The position numbers and the translations under genes were made by a program. The notes beneath the pieces were generated by a model. That model saw nothing but the letters and a program-made list of their open reading frames with translations, was not told the origin of the DNA and did no database searches. From Vibrio splendidus (GTDB taxonomy: Bacteria; Pseudomonadota; Gammaproteobacteria; Enterobacterales; Vibrionaceae): a stretch of DNA of 64,000 bases. The stretch covers positions 372,001 to 436,000 of the forward strand of contig NZ_MCUN01000009.1 of NCBI RefSeq assembly GCF_002873455.1. The letters are read 5' to 3'. Positions 17,728 to 26,695 of this stretch are shown piece after piece; positions within the stretch are counted from its first letter, which is position 1; every line of letters starts with the position of its first letter.

Positions 17728-18408
17728 ATGAAAGCTAGAATTCTATTTATCGCTGCTTCTGTTGCTGTCTTAGCGGGTTGTCCGGACGATGACGACGATT
17801 ACTATCGCTATGATGTGAGTGTTACTAACCTCACACCAAACCAACCCATGTCGCCACTCGCGGTATTGACTCACAATAATAGTTTCAATCTGTTTGAAGT
17901 CGGACAAAGTGCCTCTGTCGATCTTGAATACTTAGCGGAAGGTGGCAGCAATGCTCAATTGTTGTCACTAAGCGACAGTGACGCCAACGTTTATCAAGGC
18001 ATCTCAGGCAATGGCCTGATTCTGTCAGGAGAAAAGGATACGATTTCTATCCGCGTTGACCCTAACCAAGAAGGTTATCTCTCAGTTGCTTCTATGTTGG
18101 TGAACACCAATGATGCGTTCGTGGGGGAATCTGGTTTATCGCTCAAATCATTGGCGGTGGGAGACACTTTCGTCATGAACATGAATGTGTGGGATTCTGG
18201 AACTGAGCTCAATGATGAGCTTGCAGCAACTATTCCAGGCCCGGCAGGTGGTGGTGAGGGTTTCAATGCTACTCGAGACGACACTGATGTGGTGAGTTTC
18301 CACTCTGGTGTCATCAGCCAAGATGATGGCCTTACGACGTCTGCTTTAAGTGCAAACCATCGTTTCCTTAACCCAGGAGCAAGAATCACCATTACTCGAA
18401 CGGAGTAA
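17728..18408 (+). CDS. Spondin-domain lipoprotein
   Basis: This 226-residue paralogue of the preceding gene carries a lipoprotein signal (VAVLAGC, lipidated Cys18) and a very acidic stretch (PDDDDDYY) right after it. The spondin-domain landmarks repeat in order: VSVTNLTPNQPMSPL, LFEVGQSASVDL, YLAEGGSN, DSGTELNDEL, SANHRFLNPGARITI. AAGGGGG precedes the start. Aspartates after the lipidated Cys are the classic inner-membrane retention signal in E. coli, but the rule is unreliable in vibrios. It sits immediately upstream of the response regulator gene. Confidence 0.78.
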   Translation: MKARILFIAASVAVLAGCPDDDDDYYRYDVSVTNLTPNQPMSPLAVLTHNNSFNLFEVGQSASVDLEYLAEGGSNAQLLSLSDSDANVYQGISGNGLILSGEKDTISIRVDPNQEGYLSVASMLVNTNDAFVGESGLSLKSLAVGDTFVMNMNVWDSGTELNDELAATIPGPAGGGEGFNATRDDTDVVSFHSGVISQDDGLTTSALSANHRFLNPGARITITRTE

Positions 18409-18489
18409 CAGGGTTAGAGTGCAATGAAAGAATTCCTGCTCTGTTCCGGTCAATTGAAAGGTGGGCAGACTCAGAATAGAGCAGGGATC

Positions 18490-19221
18490 ATGAATAGTGC
18501 TGCGGTAAATTTGATGGCGAACATATTGTTGGTCGAAGATGATGACGATTTGGCTGAATTGGTGCAAATGCACCTTAAGTTCCAAGGACATGATGTAATA
18601 AGAACCAATGCAATTGGAAAGGCTCAGGATCTCTATAAAGATGGTCAGTTTGATTTGATCGTACTTGATCGTGGCTTACCTGACGGTGATGGGCTCGATT
18701 TTTGTCGACTGTTGCGTCAGCAGGAAGATTGGACACCGGTACTAATGCTAACAGCAAGGGATGCTGAGCTAGATAAGGTGTCAGGTTTAGAAGCCGGCGT
18801 TGATGACTACATAACGAAACCTTTCAGCGTTCTTGAATTTCAAGCAAGAGTGAGGAACGTACTTCGCCGTTTGAGCCATGTTGAATCAGTGACCCAAGAG
18901 GTTGTGACAACAGAATCAATTATGAATTTTGGTGGGCTCATTATCCAACCTGAACGCCATCAGGTTTCACTCAATAACCAGGATGTACCGCTTACTGCAA
19001 CCGAATTTACCTTACTTCACTTTCTAGCGACCCGCCCGGGACGAGTATATAGCAAAGACGATCTGCTAGACCACGTATGGAATACTCATCATTCTGGCTA
19101 TCATCATACTGTGTGTAGCACAGTCAACCGTCTAAGAACCAAGCTTGCCATGCCCGATAGCGATGACGATTTTATTAAAACCGTTTGGGGTGTTGGCTAT
19201 AAGTTTGAGTCAAAAGCTTAG
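18490..19221 (+). CDS. OmpR-family response regulator
   Basis: The start is uncertain: ATG 18490 has AGGGATC in front and leaves eight residues before MANILLVEDDDD. An upstream ATG at 18424 would add a leader with no similarity to the family, and ATG 18514 is also possible. The protein has a receiver domain (LVEDDDD; phospho-acceptor Asp in LIVLDRGLPDGDG; switch region KPFSVLEF) and a winged-helix DNA-binding domain (TATEFTLLHFLATRPGRVYSK, WGVGYKF). It pairs with the histidine kinase that follows 66 bases later. The spondin genes upstream are plausible targets or partners. Confidence 0.9.
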   Translation: MNSAAVNLMANILLVEDDDDLAELVQMHLKFQGHDVIRTNAIGKAQDLYKDGQFDLIVLDRGLPDGDGLDFCRLLRQQEDWTPVLMLTARDAELDKVSGLEAGVDDYITKPFSVLEFQARVRNVLRRLSHVESVTQEVVTTESIMNFGGLIIQPERHQVSLNNQDVPLTATEFTLLHFLATRPGRVYSKDDLLDHVWNTHHSGYHHTVCSTVNRLRTKLAMPDSDDDFIKTVWGVGYKFESKA

Positions 19222-19287
19222 GTCTATGTGTCGCGTCTTAAGTTGACTAAAAAGCCAGTAAGACCTACGAGCCATCGAGGAGAGAAC

Positions 19288-20661
19288 ATGAGCTTCAAAT
19301 CGCGTTTAGTACTGTTCACAAGTTTGTGGTTTCTATTAGTGAGTGTGGTCATCGCCTACACCTATCATTGGCAAAAAGAGACCATAGAACAAAGAACCAA
19401 ACAAAGCTTACACAAAGAGCTTGCGGTTCATATGCGCGATGATAATCCTCTCATGATTGGTACTGACTACAACCCCAAAGCGCTCAAATCTATATTCCAT
19501 ACCTTGATGTTGATAGGACCAGATTTCGACATCTATTTTCTTGATAGTCAGGGTAATATCACCACACATGCAGCGCCGGAAGGCACTCAACTAGCAAGCC
19601 AAATCGATTTAGCGCCTATTCAACAGTTTTTAAATGAAGAGGCTTATCCTATCTTGGGAGAGGACCCGATTAACCCCGGGTTACCTAAAGTTTTTTCTGT
19701 TGCGGCGATTGAAGAGGTTGGTTCTACTGTCGGTTATTTGTATGTGGTTATTGGAAGTAATCGCCATACTGTGATTACTAATTCCCAGGTTGATACACCA
19801 TATATCGCGCTAGCAGGGCTTGTGCTGGTTTCTATCTTGGGCTTTGCAATTGGTGCGTATCTGTTAGTGAAACGCAGCTTGTTGAACCCAATAGAGGCGG
19901 TAACCAATAAATTGCAGCAACAAGCTGAACAAGACTTTAGGTTAGAACCTAATTTCACACACCAAGTACCAGAACTGGTGCCTATTGCCCGTTCTTATCA
20001 ATTGATGGCGAAACACATTCAACAACAATTCTTGCAGCTTGAATACCAATCCTCGCATCGCAGGCAAAGCTTGTTACAGCTCAGTCACGATTTGAAAACA
20101 CCGCTTTCCAGTGTGCTTGGTTATTTAGAAACGTGGAAGATTCAGAATCCAGACTCGGATCCGCTGATCGATGTTGCTTACCGTAATGGTAACAAGTTGT
20201 CTGAACAACTCCATTCTCTGCTAGATAGCGCCAAGAATGATAACCCTGTGCCTACTTATCAGTATGCTTCGATTGATATCAATGTGTTGATGAACGAATG
20301 CTTAGAAACGATACAAAGCCAGTATCGCCACAAGAATGTAGAGTTGAAAGTCAATATACCTAATGGCGTTAGGGCTGTGGGTGATGGTGATTTACTTGAG
20401 AGGCTAATCTTGAACCTGCTAGATAATGCATTGAGGCATAGCCCGAGCGGAACAATGGTGTCGTTAAATGTAGGTTTAGAATCGGATTCAAAACGGGTGA
20501 AGGTCGTTATCCATAATGAGGTTGAACTAGAAGCACCTAATGGTTCGTTAGGTATTGGCACCAAAATCGCTCAGTCGATACTGATGCTACATCATAGTGT
20601 TTTAGAAACAACAAAAGCAGAAAACTCATTTCAACAAAGCTTCTACTTGCCTTCGGTATAG
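19288..20661 (+). CDS. Membrane sensor histidine kinase
   Basis: The ATG at 19288 has a strong GGAGAGA site and begins MSFKSRLVLFTSLWFLL; an in-frame GTG at 19228 would give an unusual leader. The 457-residue kinase has two membrane segments (about 8-26 and 170-195) around a periplasmic sensor domain of about 140 residues. A HAMP-like linker follows, then HisKA with phospho-acceptor His267 in LSHDLKTP, and a short ATPase domain (LILNLLDNALRHSP; GIGTKIAQSIL). It should phosphorylate the adjacent OmpR-type regulator. The signal is unknown. Confidence 0.9.
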   Translation: MSFKSRLVLFTSLWFLLVSVVIAYTYHWQKETIEQRTKQSLHKELAVHMRDDNPLMIGTDYNPKALKSIFHTLMLIGPDFDIYFLDSQGNITTHAAPEGTQLASQIDLAPIQQFLNEEAYPILGEDPINPGLPKVFSVAAIEEVGSTVGYLYVVIGSNRHTVITNSQVDTPYIALAGLVLVSILGFAIGAYLLVKRSLLNPIEAVTNKLQQQAEQDFRLEPNFTHQVPELVPIARSYQLMAKHIQQQFLQLEYQSSHRRQSLLQLSHDLKTPLSSVLGYLETWKIQNPDSDPLIDVAYRNGNKLSEQLHSLLDSAKNDNPVPTYQYASIDINVLMNECLETIQSQYRHKNVELKVNIPNGVRAVGDGDLLERLILNLLDNALRHSPSGTMVSLNVGLESDSKRVKVVIHNEVELEAPNGSLGIGTKIAQSILMLHHSVLETTKAENSFQQSFYLPSV

Positions 20662-20827
20662 CCTTGTCTGATTTCGGTTTAGTTGCTTTCGGTTTAGTTC
20701 TAGTTACCTTCGATATCGTTTACTCGCTGTCGCTCTAGGGTATAGGGTATAGGCGAGTTGTTCCTTGAGTAACGAACAACTCGTTGAGAAGCTTTTAAAT
20801 TGAGAAGATTTTAAGTTGAGGGGGGCT

Positions 20828-21292
20828 TCATGCGCCTTTCTTGTCTTCGCTGCCTTCATTTATTTCAGCATAGAAGTGTAGTAACTCTGTGAGCTCTTTT
20901 ACCCAACCAAATGCTTCTGTCGGAGCTTTCGACAAAATCTTCTCGACTTTGTCACAGTGAGTTTCAAGGCTTATTGCTTGCTCAAGATTGAACGACATTG
21001 CATAGAAGTGCCAAAGCAATAGTCGAGTCATGCGCTCGATATTTTGTTGCGAGTTGTCAGACTCACTAAATGCAAGGTTTACTTCACTCAGCGCGATGGC
21101 TGTCATTCGCAACATCGCATCAAACTTTGCTGATTGCATACGCTCTTCATTAGTCACTTCTTCTTGCTCGAACGTAAACAGTTCCGTCATTGCATCTTCA
21201 GGGACAAGGCGATGAATCATTCTTAAACTAAATTCTTCTAGTTCTTCGCGAGGCATGTTGTTTAAGCAAGTTAAAGTGTAATCGCGTTGCAT
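20828..21292 (-). CDS. Hypothetical protein
   Basis: I take the ATG at 21292, preceded by AAGAGAA, in place of a TTG at 21313. The 154-residue product is acidic, soluble and alpha-helical by composition, with no signal peptide, membrane segment or recognisable motif. It opens MQRDYTLTCLNNMPREELEE and contains MTRLLLWHFYAMSFNLEQAI. It is a single gene between the kinase gene and the exporter gene. I do not recognise the family. Confidence 0.7.
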   Translation of the reverse strand: MQRDYTLTCLNNMPREELEEFSLRMIHRLVPEDAMTELFTFEQEEVTNEERMQSAKFDAMLRMTAIALSEVNLAFSESDNSQQNIERMTRLLLWHFYAMSFNLEQAISLETHCDKVEKILSKAPTEAFGWVKELTELLHFYAEINEGSEDKKGA

Positions 21293-21450
21293 GGTGTTCT
21301 CTTGGATCTGCAAAAAGGTCGGACAGTTTAATGGAGAAGTGAGCTTAGAAAAAGAAGATTTTAGATAAGCCTACGTTTGTAAGCTTATCTGTGTACTAGG
21401 AGCCCTAAAAGTAATGCTTAGAGGAATTGTATGTAAGTTTGAACGCAATA

Positions 21451-22410
21451 TCATGTTTTGCTATGGCTTGGCGGTTGATACTGCATAGATTGGTCGTTTC
21501 TCATGAAAATGTTGCTCGCGACCAAGCTACCGATGCAAATTGACCCAAGCGCTAACCAAGTCATCGTGTCCGGAACCTCGTTGAACAGTGGGATCGCCAA
21601 CAATGTTGCAACAGCAGGTGTTGCACTGCCAAAAGCGGCAGAGCGCTCTGCTCCTAGTGTATTTACAGCATAGAGGTAAGTGAATGCCGCTATTAAGCCT
21701 GCGCCGACGCCTTGCACCGCTGAATGCACGGCAAGCTCTGTGACCGGCCATTGAGCAATTGGCGTATCCATTAAATGGCTAGGGAGAGTTCCTGTCAGGA
21801 TAAGGATCAGCAATAGCAAAGTGGAACAGAATGAAATAAACCCTGCACTCACGAGCGCATTAAGGTTGGCGACACGCGCTGAGATAGTAAAAGTCGCCCA
21901 CATCAAGCTGCCACACAAAAACAACAAGTGACCTTTGGTGTATTCAAAGTTGAAGCTGCTTAAGCTATTTCCTAGAAACAACAATATCCCGAGTAAAACA
22001 AGACCTAAACCAACGACACGATGACGACTGAGTGGTTGCTTAAAAAAGAACACTGCAATTCCTGTTACGAACAAAGGGAGAGTACCAGGCACTAAAGCAC
22101 TGCCATGTGAGACCGGAACAAACTGCATGGCTGTCCCTGCAACGAGTAAATAAGGCAACCCGCACCCCACAAACATACCGGCCAAGTATCGATTCGGGAC
22201 AGCAGCGATCGTGCTGCGTGCTTTCCACATCAAAGGCAATAGCACCAATGTCGGTATGAGGAATCGGGTCAGTGCGATGTCTGCAGGTGTTAAGTCTGAG
22301 TTTGCGCCGCCTTTAAGAGAAAGAAAAAAGCTCGCCCAGATGAGCAGAGTGACAATAATAGATAGATAACCAAGCTTCATAGTAAACAAGGAAAGTGGAT
22401 GATGACTCAT
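21451..22410 (-). CDS. EamA/DMT-family exporter
   Basis: This 319-residue protein has ten hydrophobic segments arranged as two EamA repeats. Landmarks are LLIWASFFLSLKGGANSDLTP, ALTRFLIPTLVLLPL and FTYLYAVNTLGAERSAAFGSATPAVATLLA. Drug/metabolite transporters of this type export amino acids or other metabolites. A later start at 22380 (MKLGYLS) is also possible. It is divergent from an Lrp-type regulator 119 bases away, a common pairing in which the regulator controls the exporter in response to an amino acid. Confidence 0.87.
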   Translation of the reverse strand: MSHHPLSLFTMKLGYLSIIVTLLIWASFFLSLKGGANSDLTPADIALTRFLIPTLVLLPLMWKARSTIAAVPNRYLAGMFVGCGLPYLLVAGTAMQFVPVSHGSALVPGTLPLFVTGIAVFFFKQPLSRHRVVGLGLVLLGILLFLGNSLSSFNFEYTKGHLLFLCGSLMWATFTISARVANLNALVSAGFISFCSTLLLLILILTGTLPSHLMDTPIAQWPVTELAVHSAVQGVGAGLIAAFTYLYAVNTLGAERSAAFGSATPAVATLLAIPLFNEVPDTMTWLALGSICIGSLVASNIFMRNDQSMQYQPPSHSKT

Positions 22411-22529
22411 TATGGGGTACTTGGTGTGCCACAGGTTGGCAAATTTTGTTCTAAATTGAATTGCGGTTGATGATTTCTGCTAATGTTTGTCTAATTGTTA
22501 GCGAATTGAACCAATGAACGGTATTTACT

Positions 22530-22988
22530 ATGGACAGGATTGATAGACATCTTCTTGAGTTGCTTCAGAAAGACGGCAGGCTAACCACGGCTGAGTTGGC
22601 TGATGAGGTTGGTTTATCGGCTTCGCCGTGCGCGAGGCGTATCAAAAGATTGGAAGAAAAAGGGATTATTGATGGCTACCGTGTGAGCTTGTCCCGAGAA
22701 CAGGTCGGCATCGCAATGAGTGTGTTTGTTGAAGTGAGCCTAAACAACCACCAAGAAGTATCGATCGACAAGTTTGAAGGGGCGATTGTCGAGATGGAAG
22801 AAGTCATCAGCTGTCACGTTGTGTCTGGTGCTTATGACTATCTTTTAGAAGTTGTCAGTCCAAATCTTATGGCTTATGAAGCATTTACAAGAAAGCTACA
22901 GCGGCTCTCTAACGTAAAAGATATACATACTCATCTTGCGATTAGGCAAGTGAAAGGCAATGCGCCGCTTCCCGTTTATACTGACTAA
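22530..22988 (+). CDS. Lrp/AsnC-family regulator
   Basis: This 152-residue protein starts with the typical Lrp helix-turn-helix (IDRHLLELLQKDGRLTTAELA, then VGLSASPCARRIKRLEEKGII) and ends in an AsnC/RAM ligand domain (VISCHVVSGAYDYLLEVV, LSNVKDIHTHLAIRQVK). Such proteins sense amino acids and act on neighbouring genes. The divergent EamA exporter is the likely target. Confidence 0.92.
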   Translation: MDRIDRHLLELLQKDGRLTTAELADEVGLSASPCARRIKRLEEKGIIDGYRVSLSREQVGIAMSVFVEVSLNNHQEVSIDKFEGAIVEMEEVISCHVVSGAYDYLLEVVSPNLMAYEAFTRKLQRLSNVKDIHTHLAIRQVKGNAPLPVYTD

Positions 22989-23136
22989 CTGTTATACCGA
23001 CTAACTGTTTATACTGACTAAGCAGTGGGTAGGGGATGCGCCTTTGGATGAAATGAGCTGAAAACGAAATGACCTTCGTTGTTAAGCTAAGGTGTCGCTG
23101 CTCTTAAAGGCTATTGTCAAATAGAAAATGTACAGC

Positions 23137-23173
23137 AATAAAAAACGGAGCGCCTCGTGAAAGGCACTCCGTA
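23137..23173 (-). terminator. Terminator of the 80-residue hypothetical gene
   Basis: CGGAGCGCCT pairs with AGGCACTCCG (one mismatch), followed on the minus strand by a T-run. Its position just after the stop at 23191 supports the small gene being real. Confidence 0.8.
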
Positions 23174-23190
23174 TGTGATAGGTGCAAAAC

Positions 23191-23433
23191 TTAGTGATAT
23201 TTAAAGTTAGAGATTGAACAATCTCCAGTCAGAGCGTTAATTCTGAATGAAAATGCATGTGAATGATAATCCACACCGTCATTCCAAATCGTCTCTCCAA
23301 ATATCTTACATAGCTCTAGCTCACTTACTGAACCGAACTCTTCCATGTGTTTAGCTACAGATAAAAGTTTGCCTCTTATCTCTGCAGTCCATTCCGTGTT
23401 ACTCAAGCAGTTGAAAGCCATAGTTTTTTGCAT
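23191..23433 (-). CDS. Small hypothetical protein, 80 residues
   Basis: The open frame has a plausible ribosome site (TAGGTAAT before ATG) and its own terminator. The product is soluble, with HMEEFGSVSELELCKIFGET and a C-terminal DYHSHAFSFRINALTGDCS. I do not recognise it. An alternative ATG lies at 23421. Confidence 0.6.
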   Translation of the reverse strand: MQKTMAFNCLSNTEWTAEIRGKLLSVAKHMEEFGSVSELELCKIFGETIWNDGVDYHSHAFSFRINALTGDCSISNFKYH

Positions 23434-23673
23434 ATTACCTAGCCAAAATGTTTCTTGTTATTAAGTTATATGAAGAATCATGATAACAATTTTCTGGCGT
23501 TTGTAAATCTATTTTGTGATGAATATCTCACATACTCGCTTGCATTGGTCGGAAATTGAACTTTGTTGTTGATAGTTCACACATTGGTTTTACAACTTAT
23601 TGATAAAGCTTTGACTAACAAGTTATCTGATTATTTTGGCTTGTGGGAAGCATATTTATCGGAAAAATCCTGT

Positions 23674-23739
23674 CGATAAAACGATAAAACGATAAAACGA
23701 TAAAACGATAAAGCGTTAAAGCGTTAAAGCGTTAAAACG
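23674..23739. repeat. Tandem 8-bp repeat, about eight units
   Basis: Five units of CGATAAAA/CGATAAAG are followed by three of CGTTAAAG/CGTTAAAA and a partial unit. The array lies just past the stop codon of the minus-strand gene ending at 23751. The rest of the 317-base gap is AT-rich and shows nothing else. Confidence 0.9.
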
Positions 23740-23750
23740 TAACAATGTAT

Positions 23751-24326
23751 TCAGTGTGGTACGTCGTTTGTTGGTTGGCCTATGTTGCGTGCTTCATCAA
23801 TCATCGTGGCTTCTTTGCGATATTTTGAAGACAGCTGACGAAACTTTTCACTGAGTGTATGGAGATCTTGCGAGAGTGATTGTGAACTTTGTACATGCAC
23901 CTGCGCAATTTCTGTCTGTCGCGATAGCTTCGCATTGGCGCAATGTCTAGCGACGGATTGCCAAGAATGCGTTAGAGACTCAGCCCCATCTAGCTCGGTA
24001 GACACAACGTATGCCTGTTTCAACAGAACCTCAGAGACATCATAAGCGGTATTCATATGACTATTGAGCTGTACATTAAACCTTTGTTCGTACTTTGCCC
24101 AAAGCTCAATGATCTGCGTTTTGGTGAAATGTTTGGATAGCAGCGTTTGTGACTCATAGGTTGAGAGAACTTGGTTGAATTCTTTAGTGTATTGGTTGTA
24201 CCGTTCTTCAAATGTGAGCTGGCGATCCAACAATATTTGCCAGTTTTCACTGTCACAATGGTTTGCTAGCGCAACATTAGCACTCAAAGGTACACTCACA
24301 ATGATAACCTTCACCCAAAAACTCAT
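23751..24326 (-). CDS. Hypothetical periplasmic protein
   Basis: This 191-residue protein has a signal peptide (WVKVIIVSVPLSANVALA, cut before NHCDSENW). The mature part is helical, rich in Gln, Ser and Glu, with a repeated pattern of SL/QLSSKY and two cysteines (Cys24 and one near residue 130) that could form a disulfide. I do not recognise the family. It is divergent from an SH3-domain gene. Confidence 0.65.
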   Translation of the reverse strand: MSFWVKVIIVSVPLSANVALANHCDSENWQILLDRQLTFEERYNQYTKEFNQVLSTYESQTLLSKHFTKTQIIELWAKYEQRFNVQLNSHMNTAYDVSEVLLKQAYVVSTELDGAESLTHSWQSVARHCANAKLSRQTEIAQVHVQSSQSLSQDLHTLSEKFRQLSSKYRKEATMIDEARNIGQPTNDVPH

Positions 24327-24431
24327 GACTTTCCTCTAGTTACAGTATTCTCTATAGAGAGTATAGATGAGCAGCAGCATGAGTTGATGTACACTTGAAC
24401 GATACCTAGAACGGAAGAGTTGGTGGATTTA

Positions 24432-25103
24432 ATGAAAAAGGCGCTGATCGCTTTACTTGTATTGTTAATCTTGGGCGGAGGAGGAGCGGCGTACTACTTC
24501 TTAGTCATGAACAAAGAACCAATTCCACCAGAGAAAATGGAAGAGCCGGTTGTAGAAGTTGCTAAGCAATCAGAATCGGACCTCGTACCTACGATGGATC
24601 TTCAGCCTGAACCAGAACAGACGGAATTTTACGTTTTGGATAGAAAGCTTGAGGTGGTAGAGCAACCTGAAATTGATGGCTTGATAATAGATTACCTCTA
24701 CAAGGGTGAAAAGATTGAAGTGCTGGAGAAACAAGGCGACTGGGTTCGTATCTCTGATTATATTGTTCTCAAAGAAGGTGGTCCGCAAACGGCAGAATGG
24801 GTCTCGATGTCGGGTCTGTCTAATGATGAAGTTATTATCTCGGAGCAAGAAAGCAAAGAGATATTAGATTCTTATTTGGTTAAATCTGATGACCTCAAGG
24901 TTCATCAAGAGAAGTTCCGTAATACGGTGGCTAAGTTGATCTCTGAAGGGGAATGTGACCCAAGCGACTTTGAAGAATTAGGCGGTTGGGTTAAATCTGT
25001 TAAGTACAGCAATCGAGATGTCTATTTTATTTACTGTGGTGGCTTATCTCTTGAAAACAAAATTTATCTTGATGTAAATACAAATGAAATATTCACTAAG
25101 TAA
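24432..25103 (+). CDS. Membrane-anchored SH3-like domain protein
   Basis: I prefer ATG 24432 (223 residues) to the TTG at 24420, since it gives a clean MKKALIALLVLLILGGGGAA anchor. An acidic linker (residues about 30-65) follows, then a bacterial SH3-like region (LIIDYLYKGEKIEVLEKQGD, WVRI, AEWVSMSGL). The C-terminal part has three cysteines. Such SH3b domains often bind peptidoglycan or envelope proteins. The exact role is unknown. Confidence 0.72.
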   Translation: MKKALIALLVLLILGGGGAAYYFLVMNKEPIPPEKMEEPVVEVAKQSESDLVPTMDLQPEPEQTEFYVLDRKLEVVEQPEIDGLIIDYLYKGEKIEVLEKQGDWVRISDYIVLKEGGPQTAEWVSMSGLSNDEVIISEQESKEILDSYLVKSDDLKVHQEKFRNTVAKLISEGECDPSDFEELGGWVKSVKYSNRDVYFIYCGGLSLENKIYLDVNTNEIFTK

Positions 25104-25255
25104 AAATTACCCCATTTTCATTGTTGGGTGTATTAACAATCATTAGAGTTACCGTCCATAAGTGAAAATTTTGAAAGCCTACTTAGACAGTCAGTGTCGG
25201 CTAGGTTAGGGGTTGTTTTAGAACTCTAATCGCGTAGAGATAAAGTGTCAGATAA

Positions 25256-25287
25256 TAAAAAAGCCACTGAATTCAGTGGCTTTTTTG
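25256..25287. terminator. Bidirectional terminator, end of the nap operon
   Basis: AAAAAAGCCACTGAA pairs with TTCAGTGGCTTTTTT. It ends the SH3 gene on the plus strand and the nap operon on the minus strand. Confidence 0.92.
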
Positions 25288-25347
25288 CGTCAACCCATAT
25301 CAGAACGGATCAAAAATAACTGGTAAAAGTTGATGCGATATCGATTT

Positions 25348-25485
25348 CTAATCGATTTCTTTGTCTTTAGTCATAGATAAAAGCCAAAGAGATACGGCTG
25401 CAACACCTGCAAAGCCACCAAGAATGATAACTGGCATAGCACTGTAACCTAGGATGTGCCAAATTACGCTTTCTAAAGTACTCAT
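25348..25485 (-). CDS. 45-residue single-pass membrane protein of the nap locus (TIGR02808-like)
   Basis: This small gene reads MSTLESVIWHILGYSAMPVI, then one hydrophobic segment (residues about 16-37), then MTKDKEID. The ATG at 25485 follows GGAGCG. It lies 11 bases after napC on the same strand and just before the operon terminator. A family of about 46-residue, one-helix proteins of unknown function (TIGR02808) is known from Vibrio and Photobacterium beside periplasmic nitrate reductase genes, and this fits it in length, topology and place. A role in assembling or supporting the Nap complex is inference. Confidence 0.8.
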   Translation of the reverse strand: MSTLESVIWHILGYSAMPVIILGGFAGVAAVSLWLLSMTKDKEID

Positions 25486-25496
25486 TCAATCGCTCC

Positions 25497-26078
25497 TTAT
25501 TGCCAGCCTTCAACGCCGTGCATATCTGGTAGTTTATGTGCGATACCTTTGTGGCAATCTACACACGTTTTTTCACCAGAAGCTAGCGCAGTCGAGTGTT
25601 GTTTCGCACTACGAGGGCTCTGCTCTGAGAAGTCCATGTAATCGAACTGGTGACAGTTACGACACTCAAGTGAGTCATTACCTTTCATACGTTTCCATTC
25701 ACGTTCTGCAAGGTGAGCACGACGTGCTTTAAACTTCTCTTCAGTGTTAATGGTTTTCGCAATAAAGTGCGCGTACAACTCTTTAGATGCCTGAACCTTA
25801 CGAACAATTTTATCTGTCCACTCGTGAGGCACGTGACAATCTGAACAGATAGCACGAACGCCTGAGCGGTTAGAGTAGTGAATTGTTTCTTGGATTTCAG
25901 CAACAATAGGAGCATGACAACCAGAACAGAACTCTTCCGTGTTGGTTGCTTGCATACCTGTGTTAAATGCACCCCAGAACAAAAGACCGCCTGCGAACCC
26001 CAAGAAAAGTACAACGCCTACCGCTGCTTTACTTGGTGTCGCGAGTCTTTTCCAAAACGCTTTAAGTAATTTTATCAT
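25497..26078 (-). CDS. napC: NapC, membrane-anchored tetrahaem cytochrome c
   Basis: This 193-residue protein has one N-terminal membrane helix (about 20-38) and four haem-binding CxxCH motifs: CSGCH, CSDCH, CRNCH and CVDCH. NapC takes electrons from quinol in the cytoplasmic membrane and passes them to NapB and NapA. No napG or napH is present, so this operon relies on the NapC route. It lies 29 bases after napB. Confidence 0.95.
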   Translation of the reverse strand: MIKLLKAFWKRLATPSKAAVGVVLFLGFAGGLLFWGAFNTGMQATNTEEFCSGCHAPIVAEIQETIHYSNRSGVRAICSDCHVPHEWTDKIVRKVQASKELYAHFIAKTINTEEKFKARRAHLAEREWKRMKGNDSLECRNCHQFDYMDFSEQSPRSAKQHSTALASGEKTCVDCHKGIAHKLPDMHGVEGWQ

Positions 26079-26107
26079 ATATAGCCTCTCTTACCGTCTG
26101 GCTACGA

Positions 26108-26569
26108 TTAACGCAGTGAATCTACAGGTTTGAACTCGTTCTCAACTAGTGGCTTAGCATTAGCTTGAGGTACGTGACACTGTAGACAGAAATAACGACG
26201 AGGTGATACGTCTGCAAGTACCGCATCTTCACGGTTCATGTAGTGAGTTACACTCACTTTAGTCGCACCCATTTCTTTTGCGTTTTTCCAGCTGTGGCAA
26301 GAAAGACACTTGTTAGCGTTAAGAGAAACTTCATAGCTACGAATAGTATGAGGTACTAGAGGTGGTTGGTACACGTAGTCACTATCAAGTACTTGGTCAC
26401 GAGGGAACTTTTTGAAGTCATCCGCTGCGCGAGTTGCTTCAAGTTCACTTGCACCACGTAGAGATTCTACGCCACCAATGCCGCCTGGGTTATCCAGTTC
26501 AGCTTGAGCTTGAACTGCACCAGCTAGCAAAAGACCAGCTGATAGTAGGGCAGTAATCAGTTTTTTCAT
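26108..26569 (-). CDS. napB: NapB, dihaem cytochrome c subunit
   Basis: This 153-residue periplasmic protein has a signal peptide (LITALLSAGLLLAGAVQAQA) and two haem sites, CLSCH and CLQCH, set within the family blocks PPLVPHTI and SRRYFCLQCH-like. It is the small subunit of periplasmic nitrate reductase and passes electrons from NapC to NapA. A 126-base gap separates it from napA. Confidence 0.95.
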   Translation of the reverse strand: MKKLITALLSAGLLLAGAVQAQAELDNPGGIGGVESLRGASELEATRAADDFKKFPRDQVLDSDYVYQPPLVPHTIRSYEVSLNANKCLSCHSWKNAKEMGATKVSVTHYMNREDAVLADVSPRRYFCLQCHVPQANAKPLVENEFKPVDSLR

Positions 26570-26695
26570 GGTTAATTTCTCCGCCTAAAGGCTAATTCTT
26601 TGAGTGGACTACTTCTTTCAAAAAGTGTTGAAAAAAGTAGTCGCAATATTAAATACGTCAGATCTTGTATCTAAGTTCTATAGAAAGACGAGCTC

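Noticed and set aside
23674..23739. Repeat array considered as a CRISPR
   Set aside because: The units are 8 bp and contiguous, with no spacers and no cas genes nearby, so it is a simple tandem repeat.
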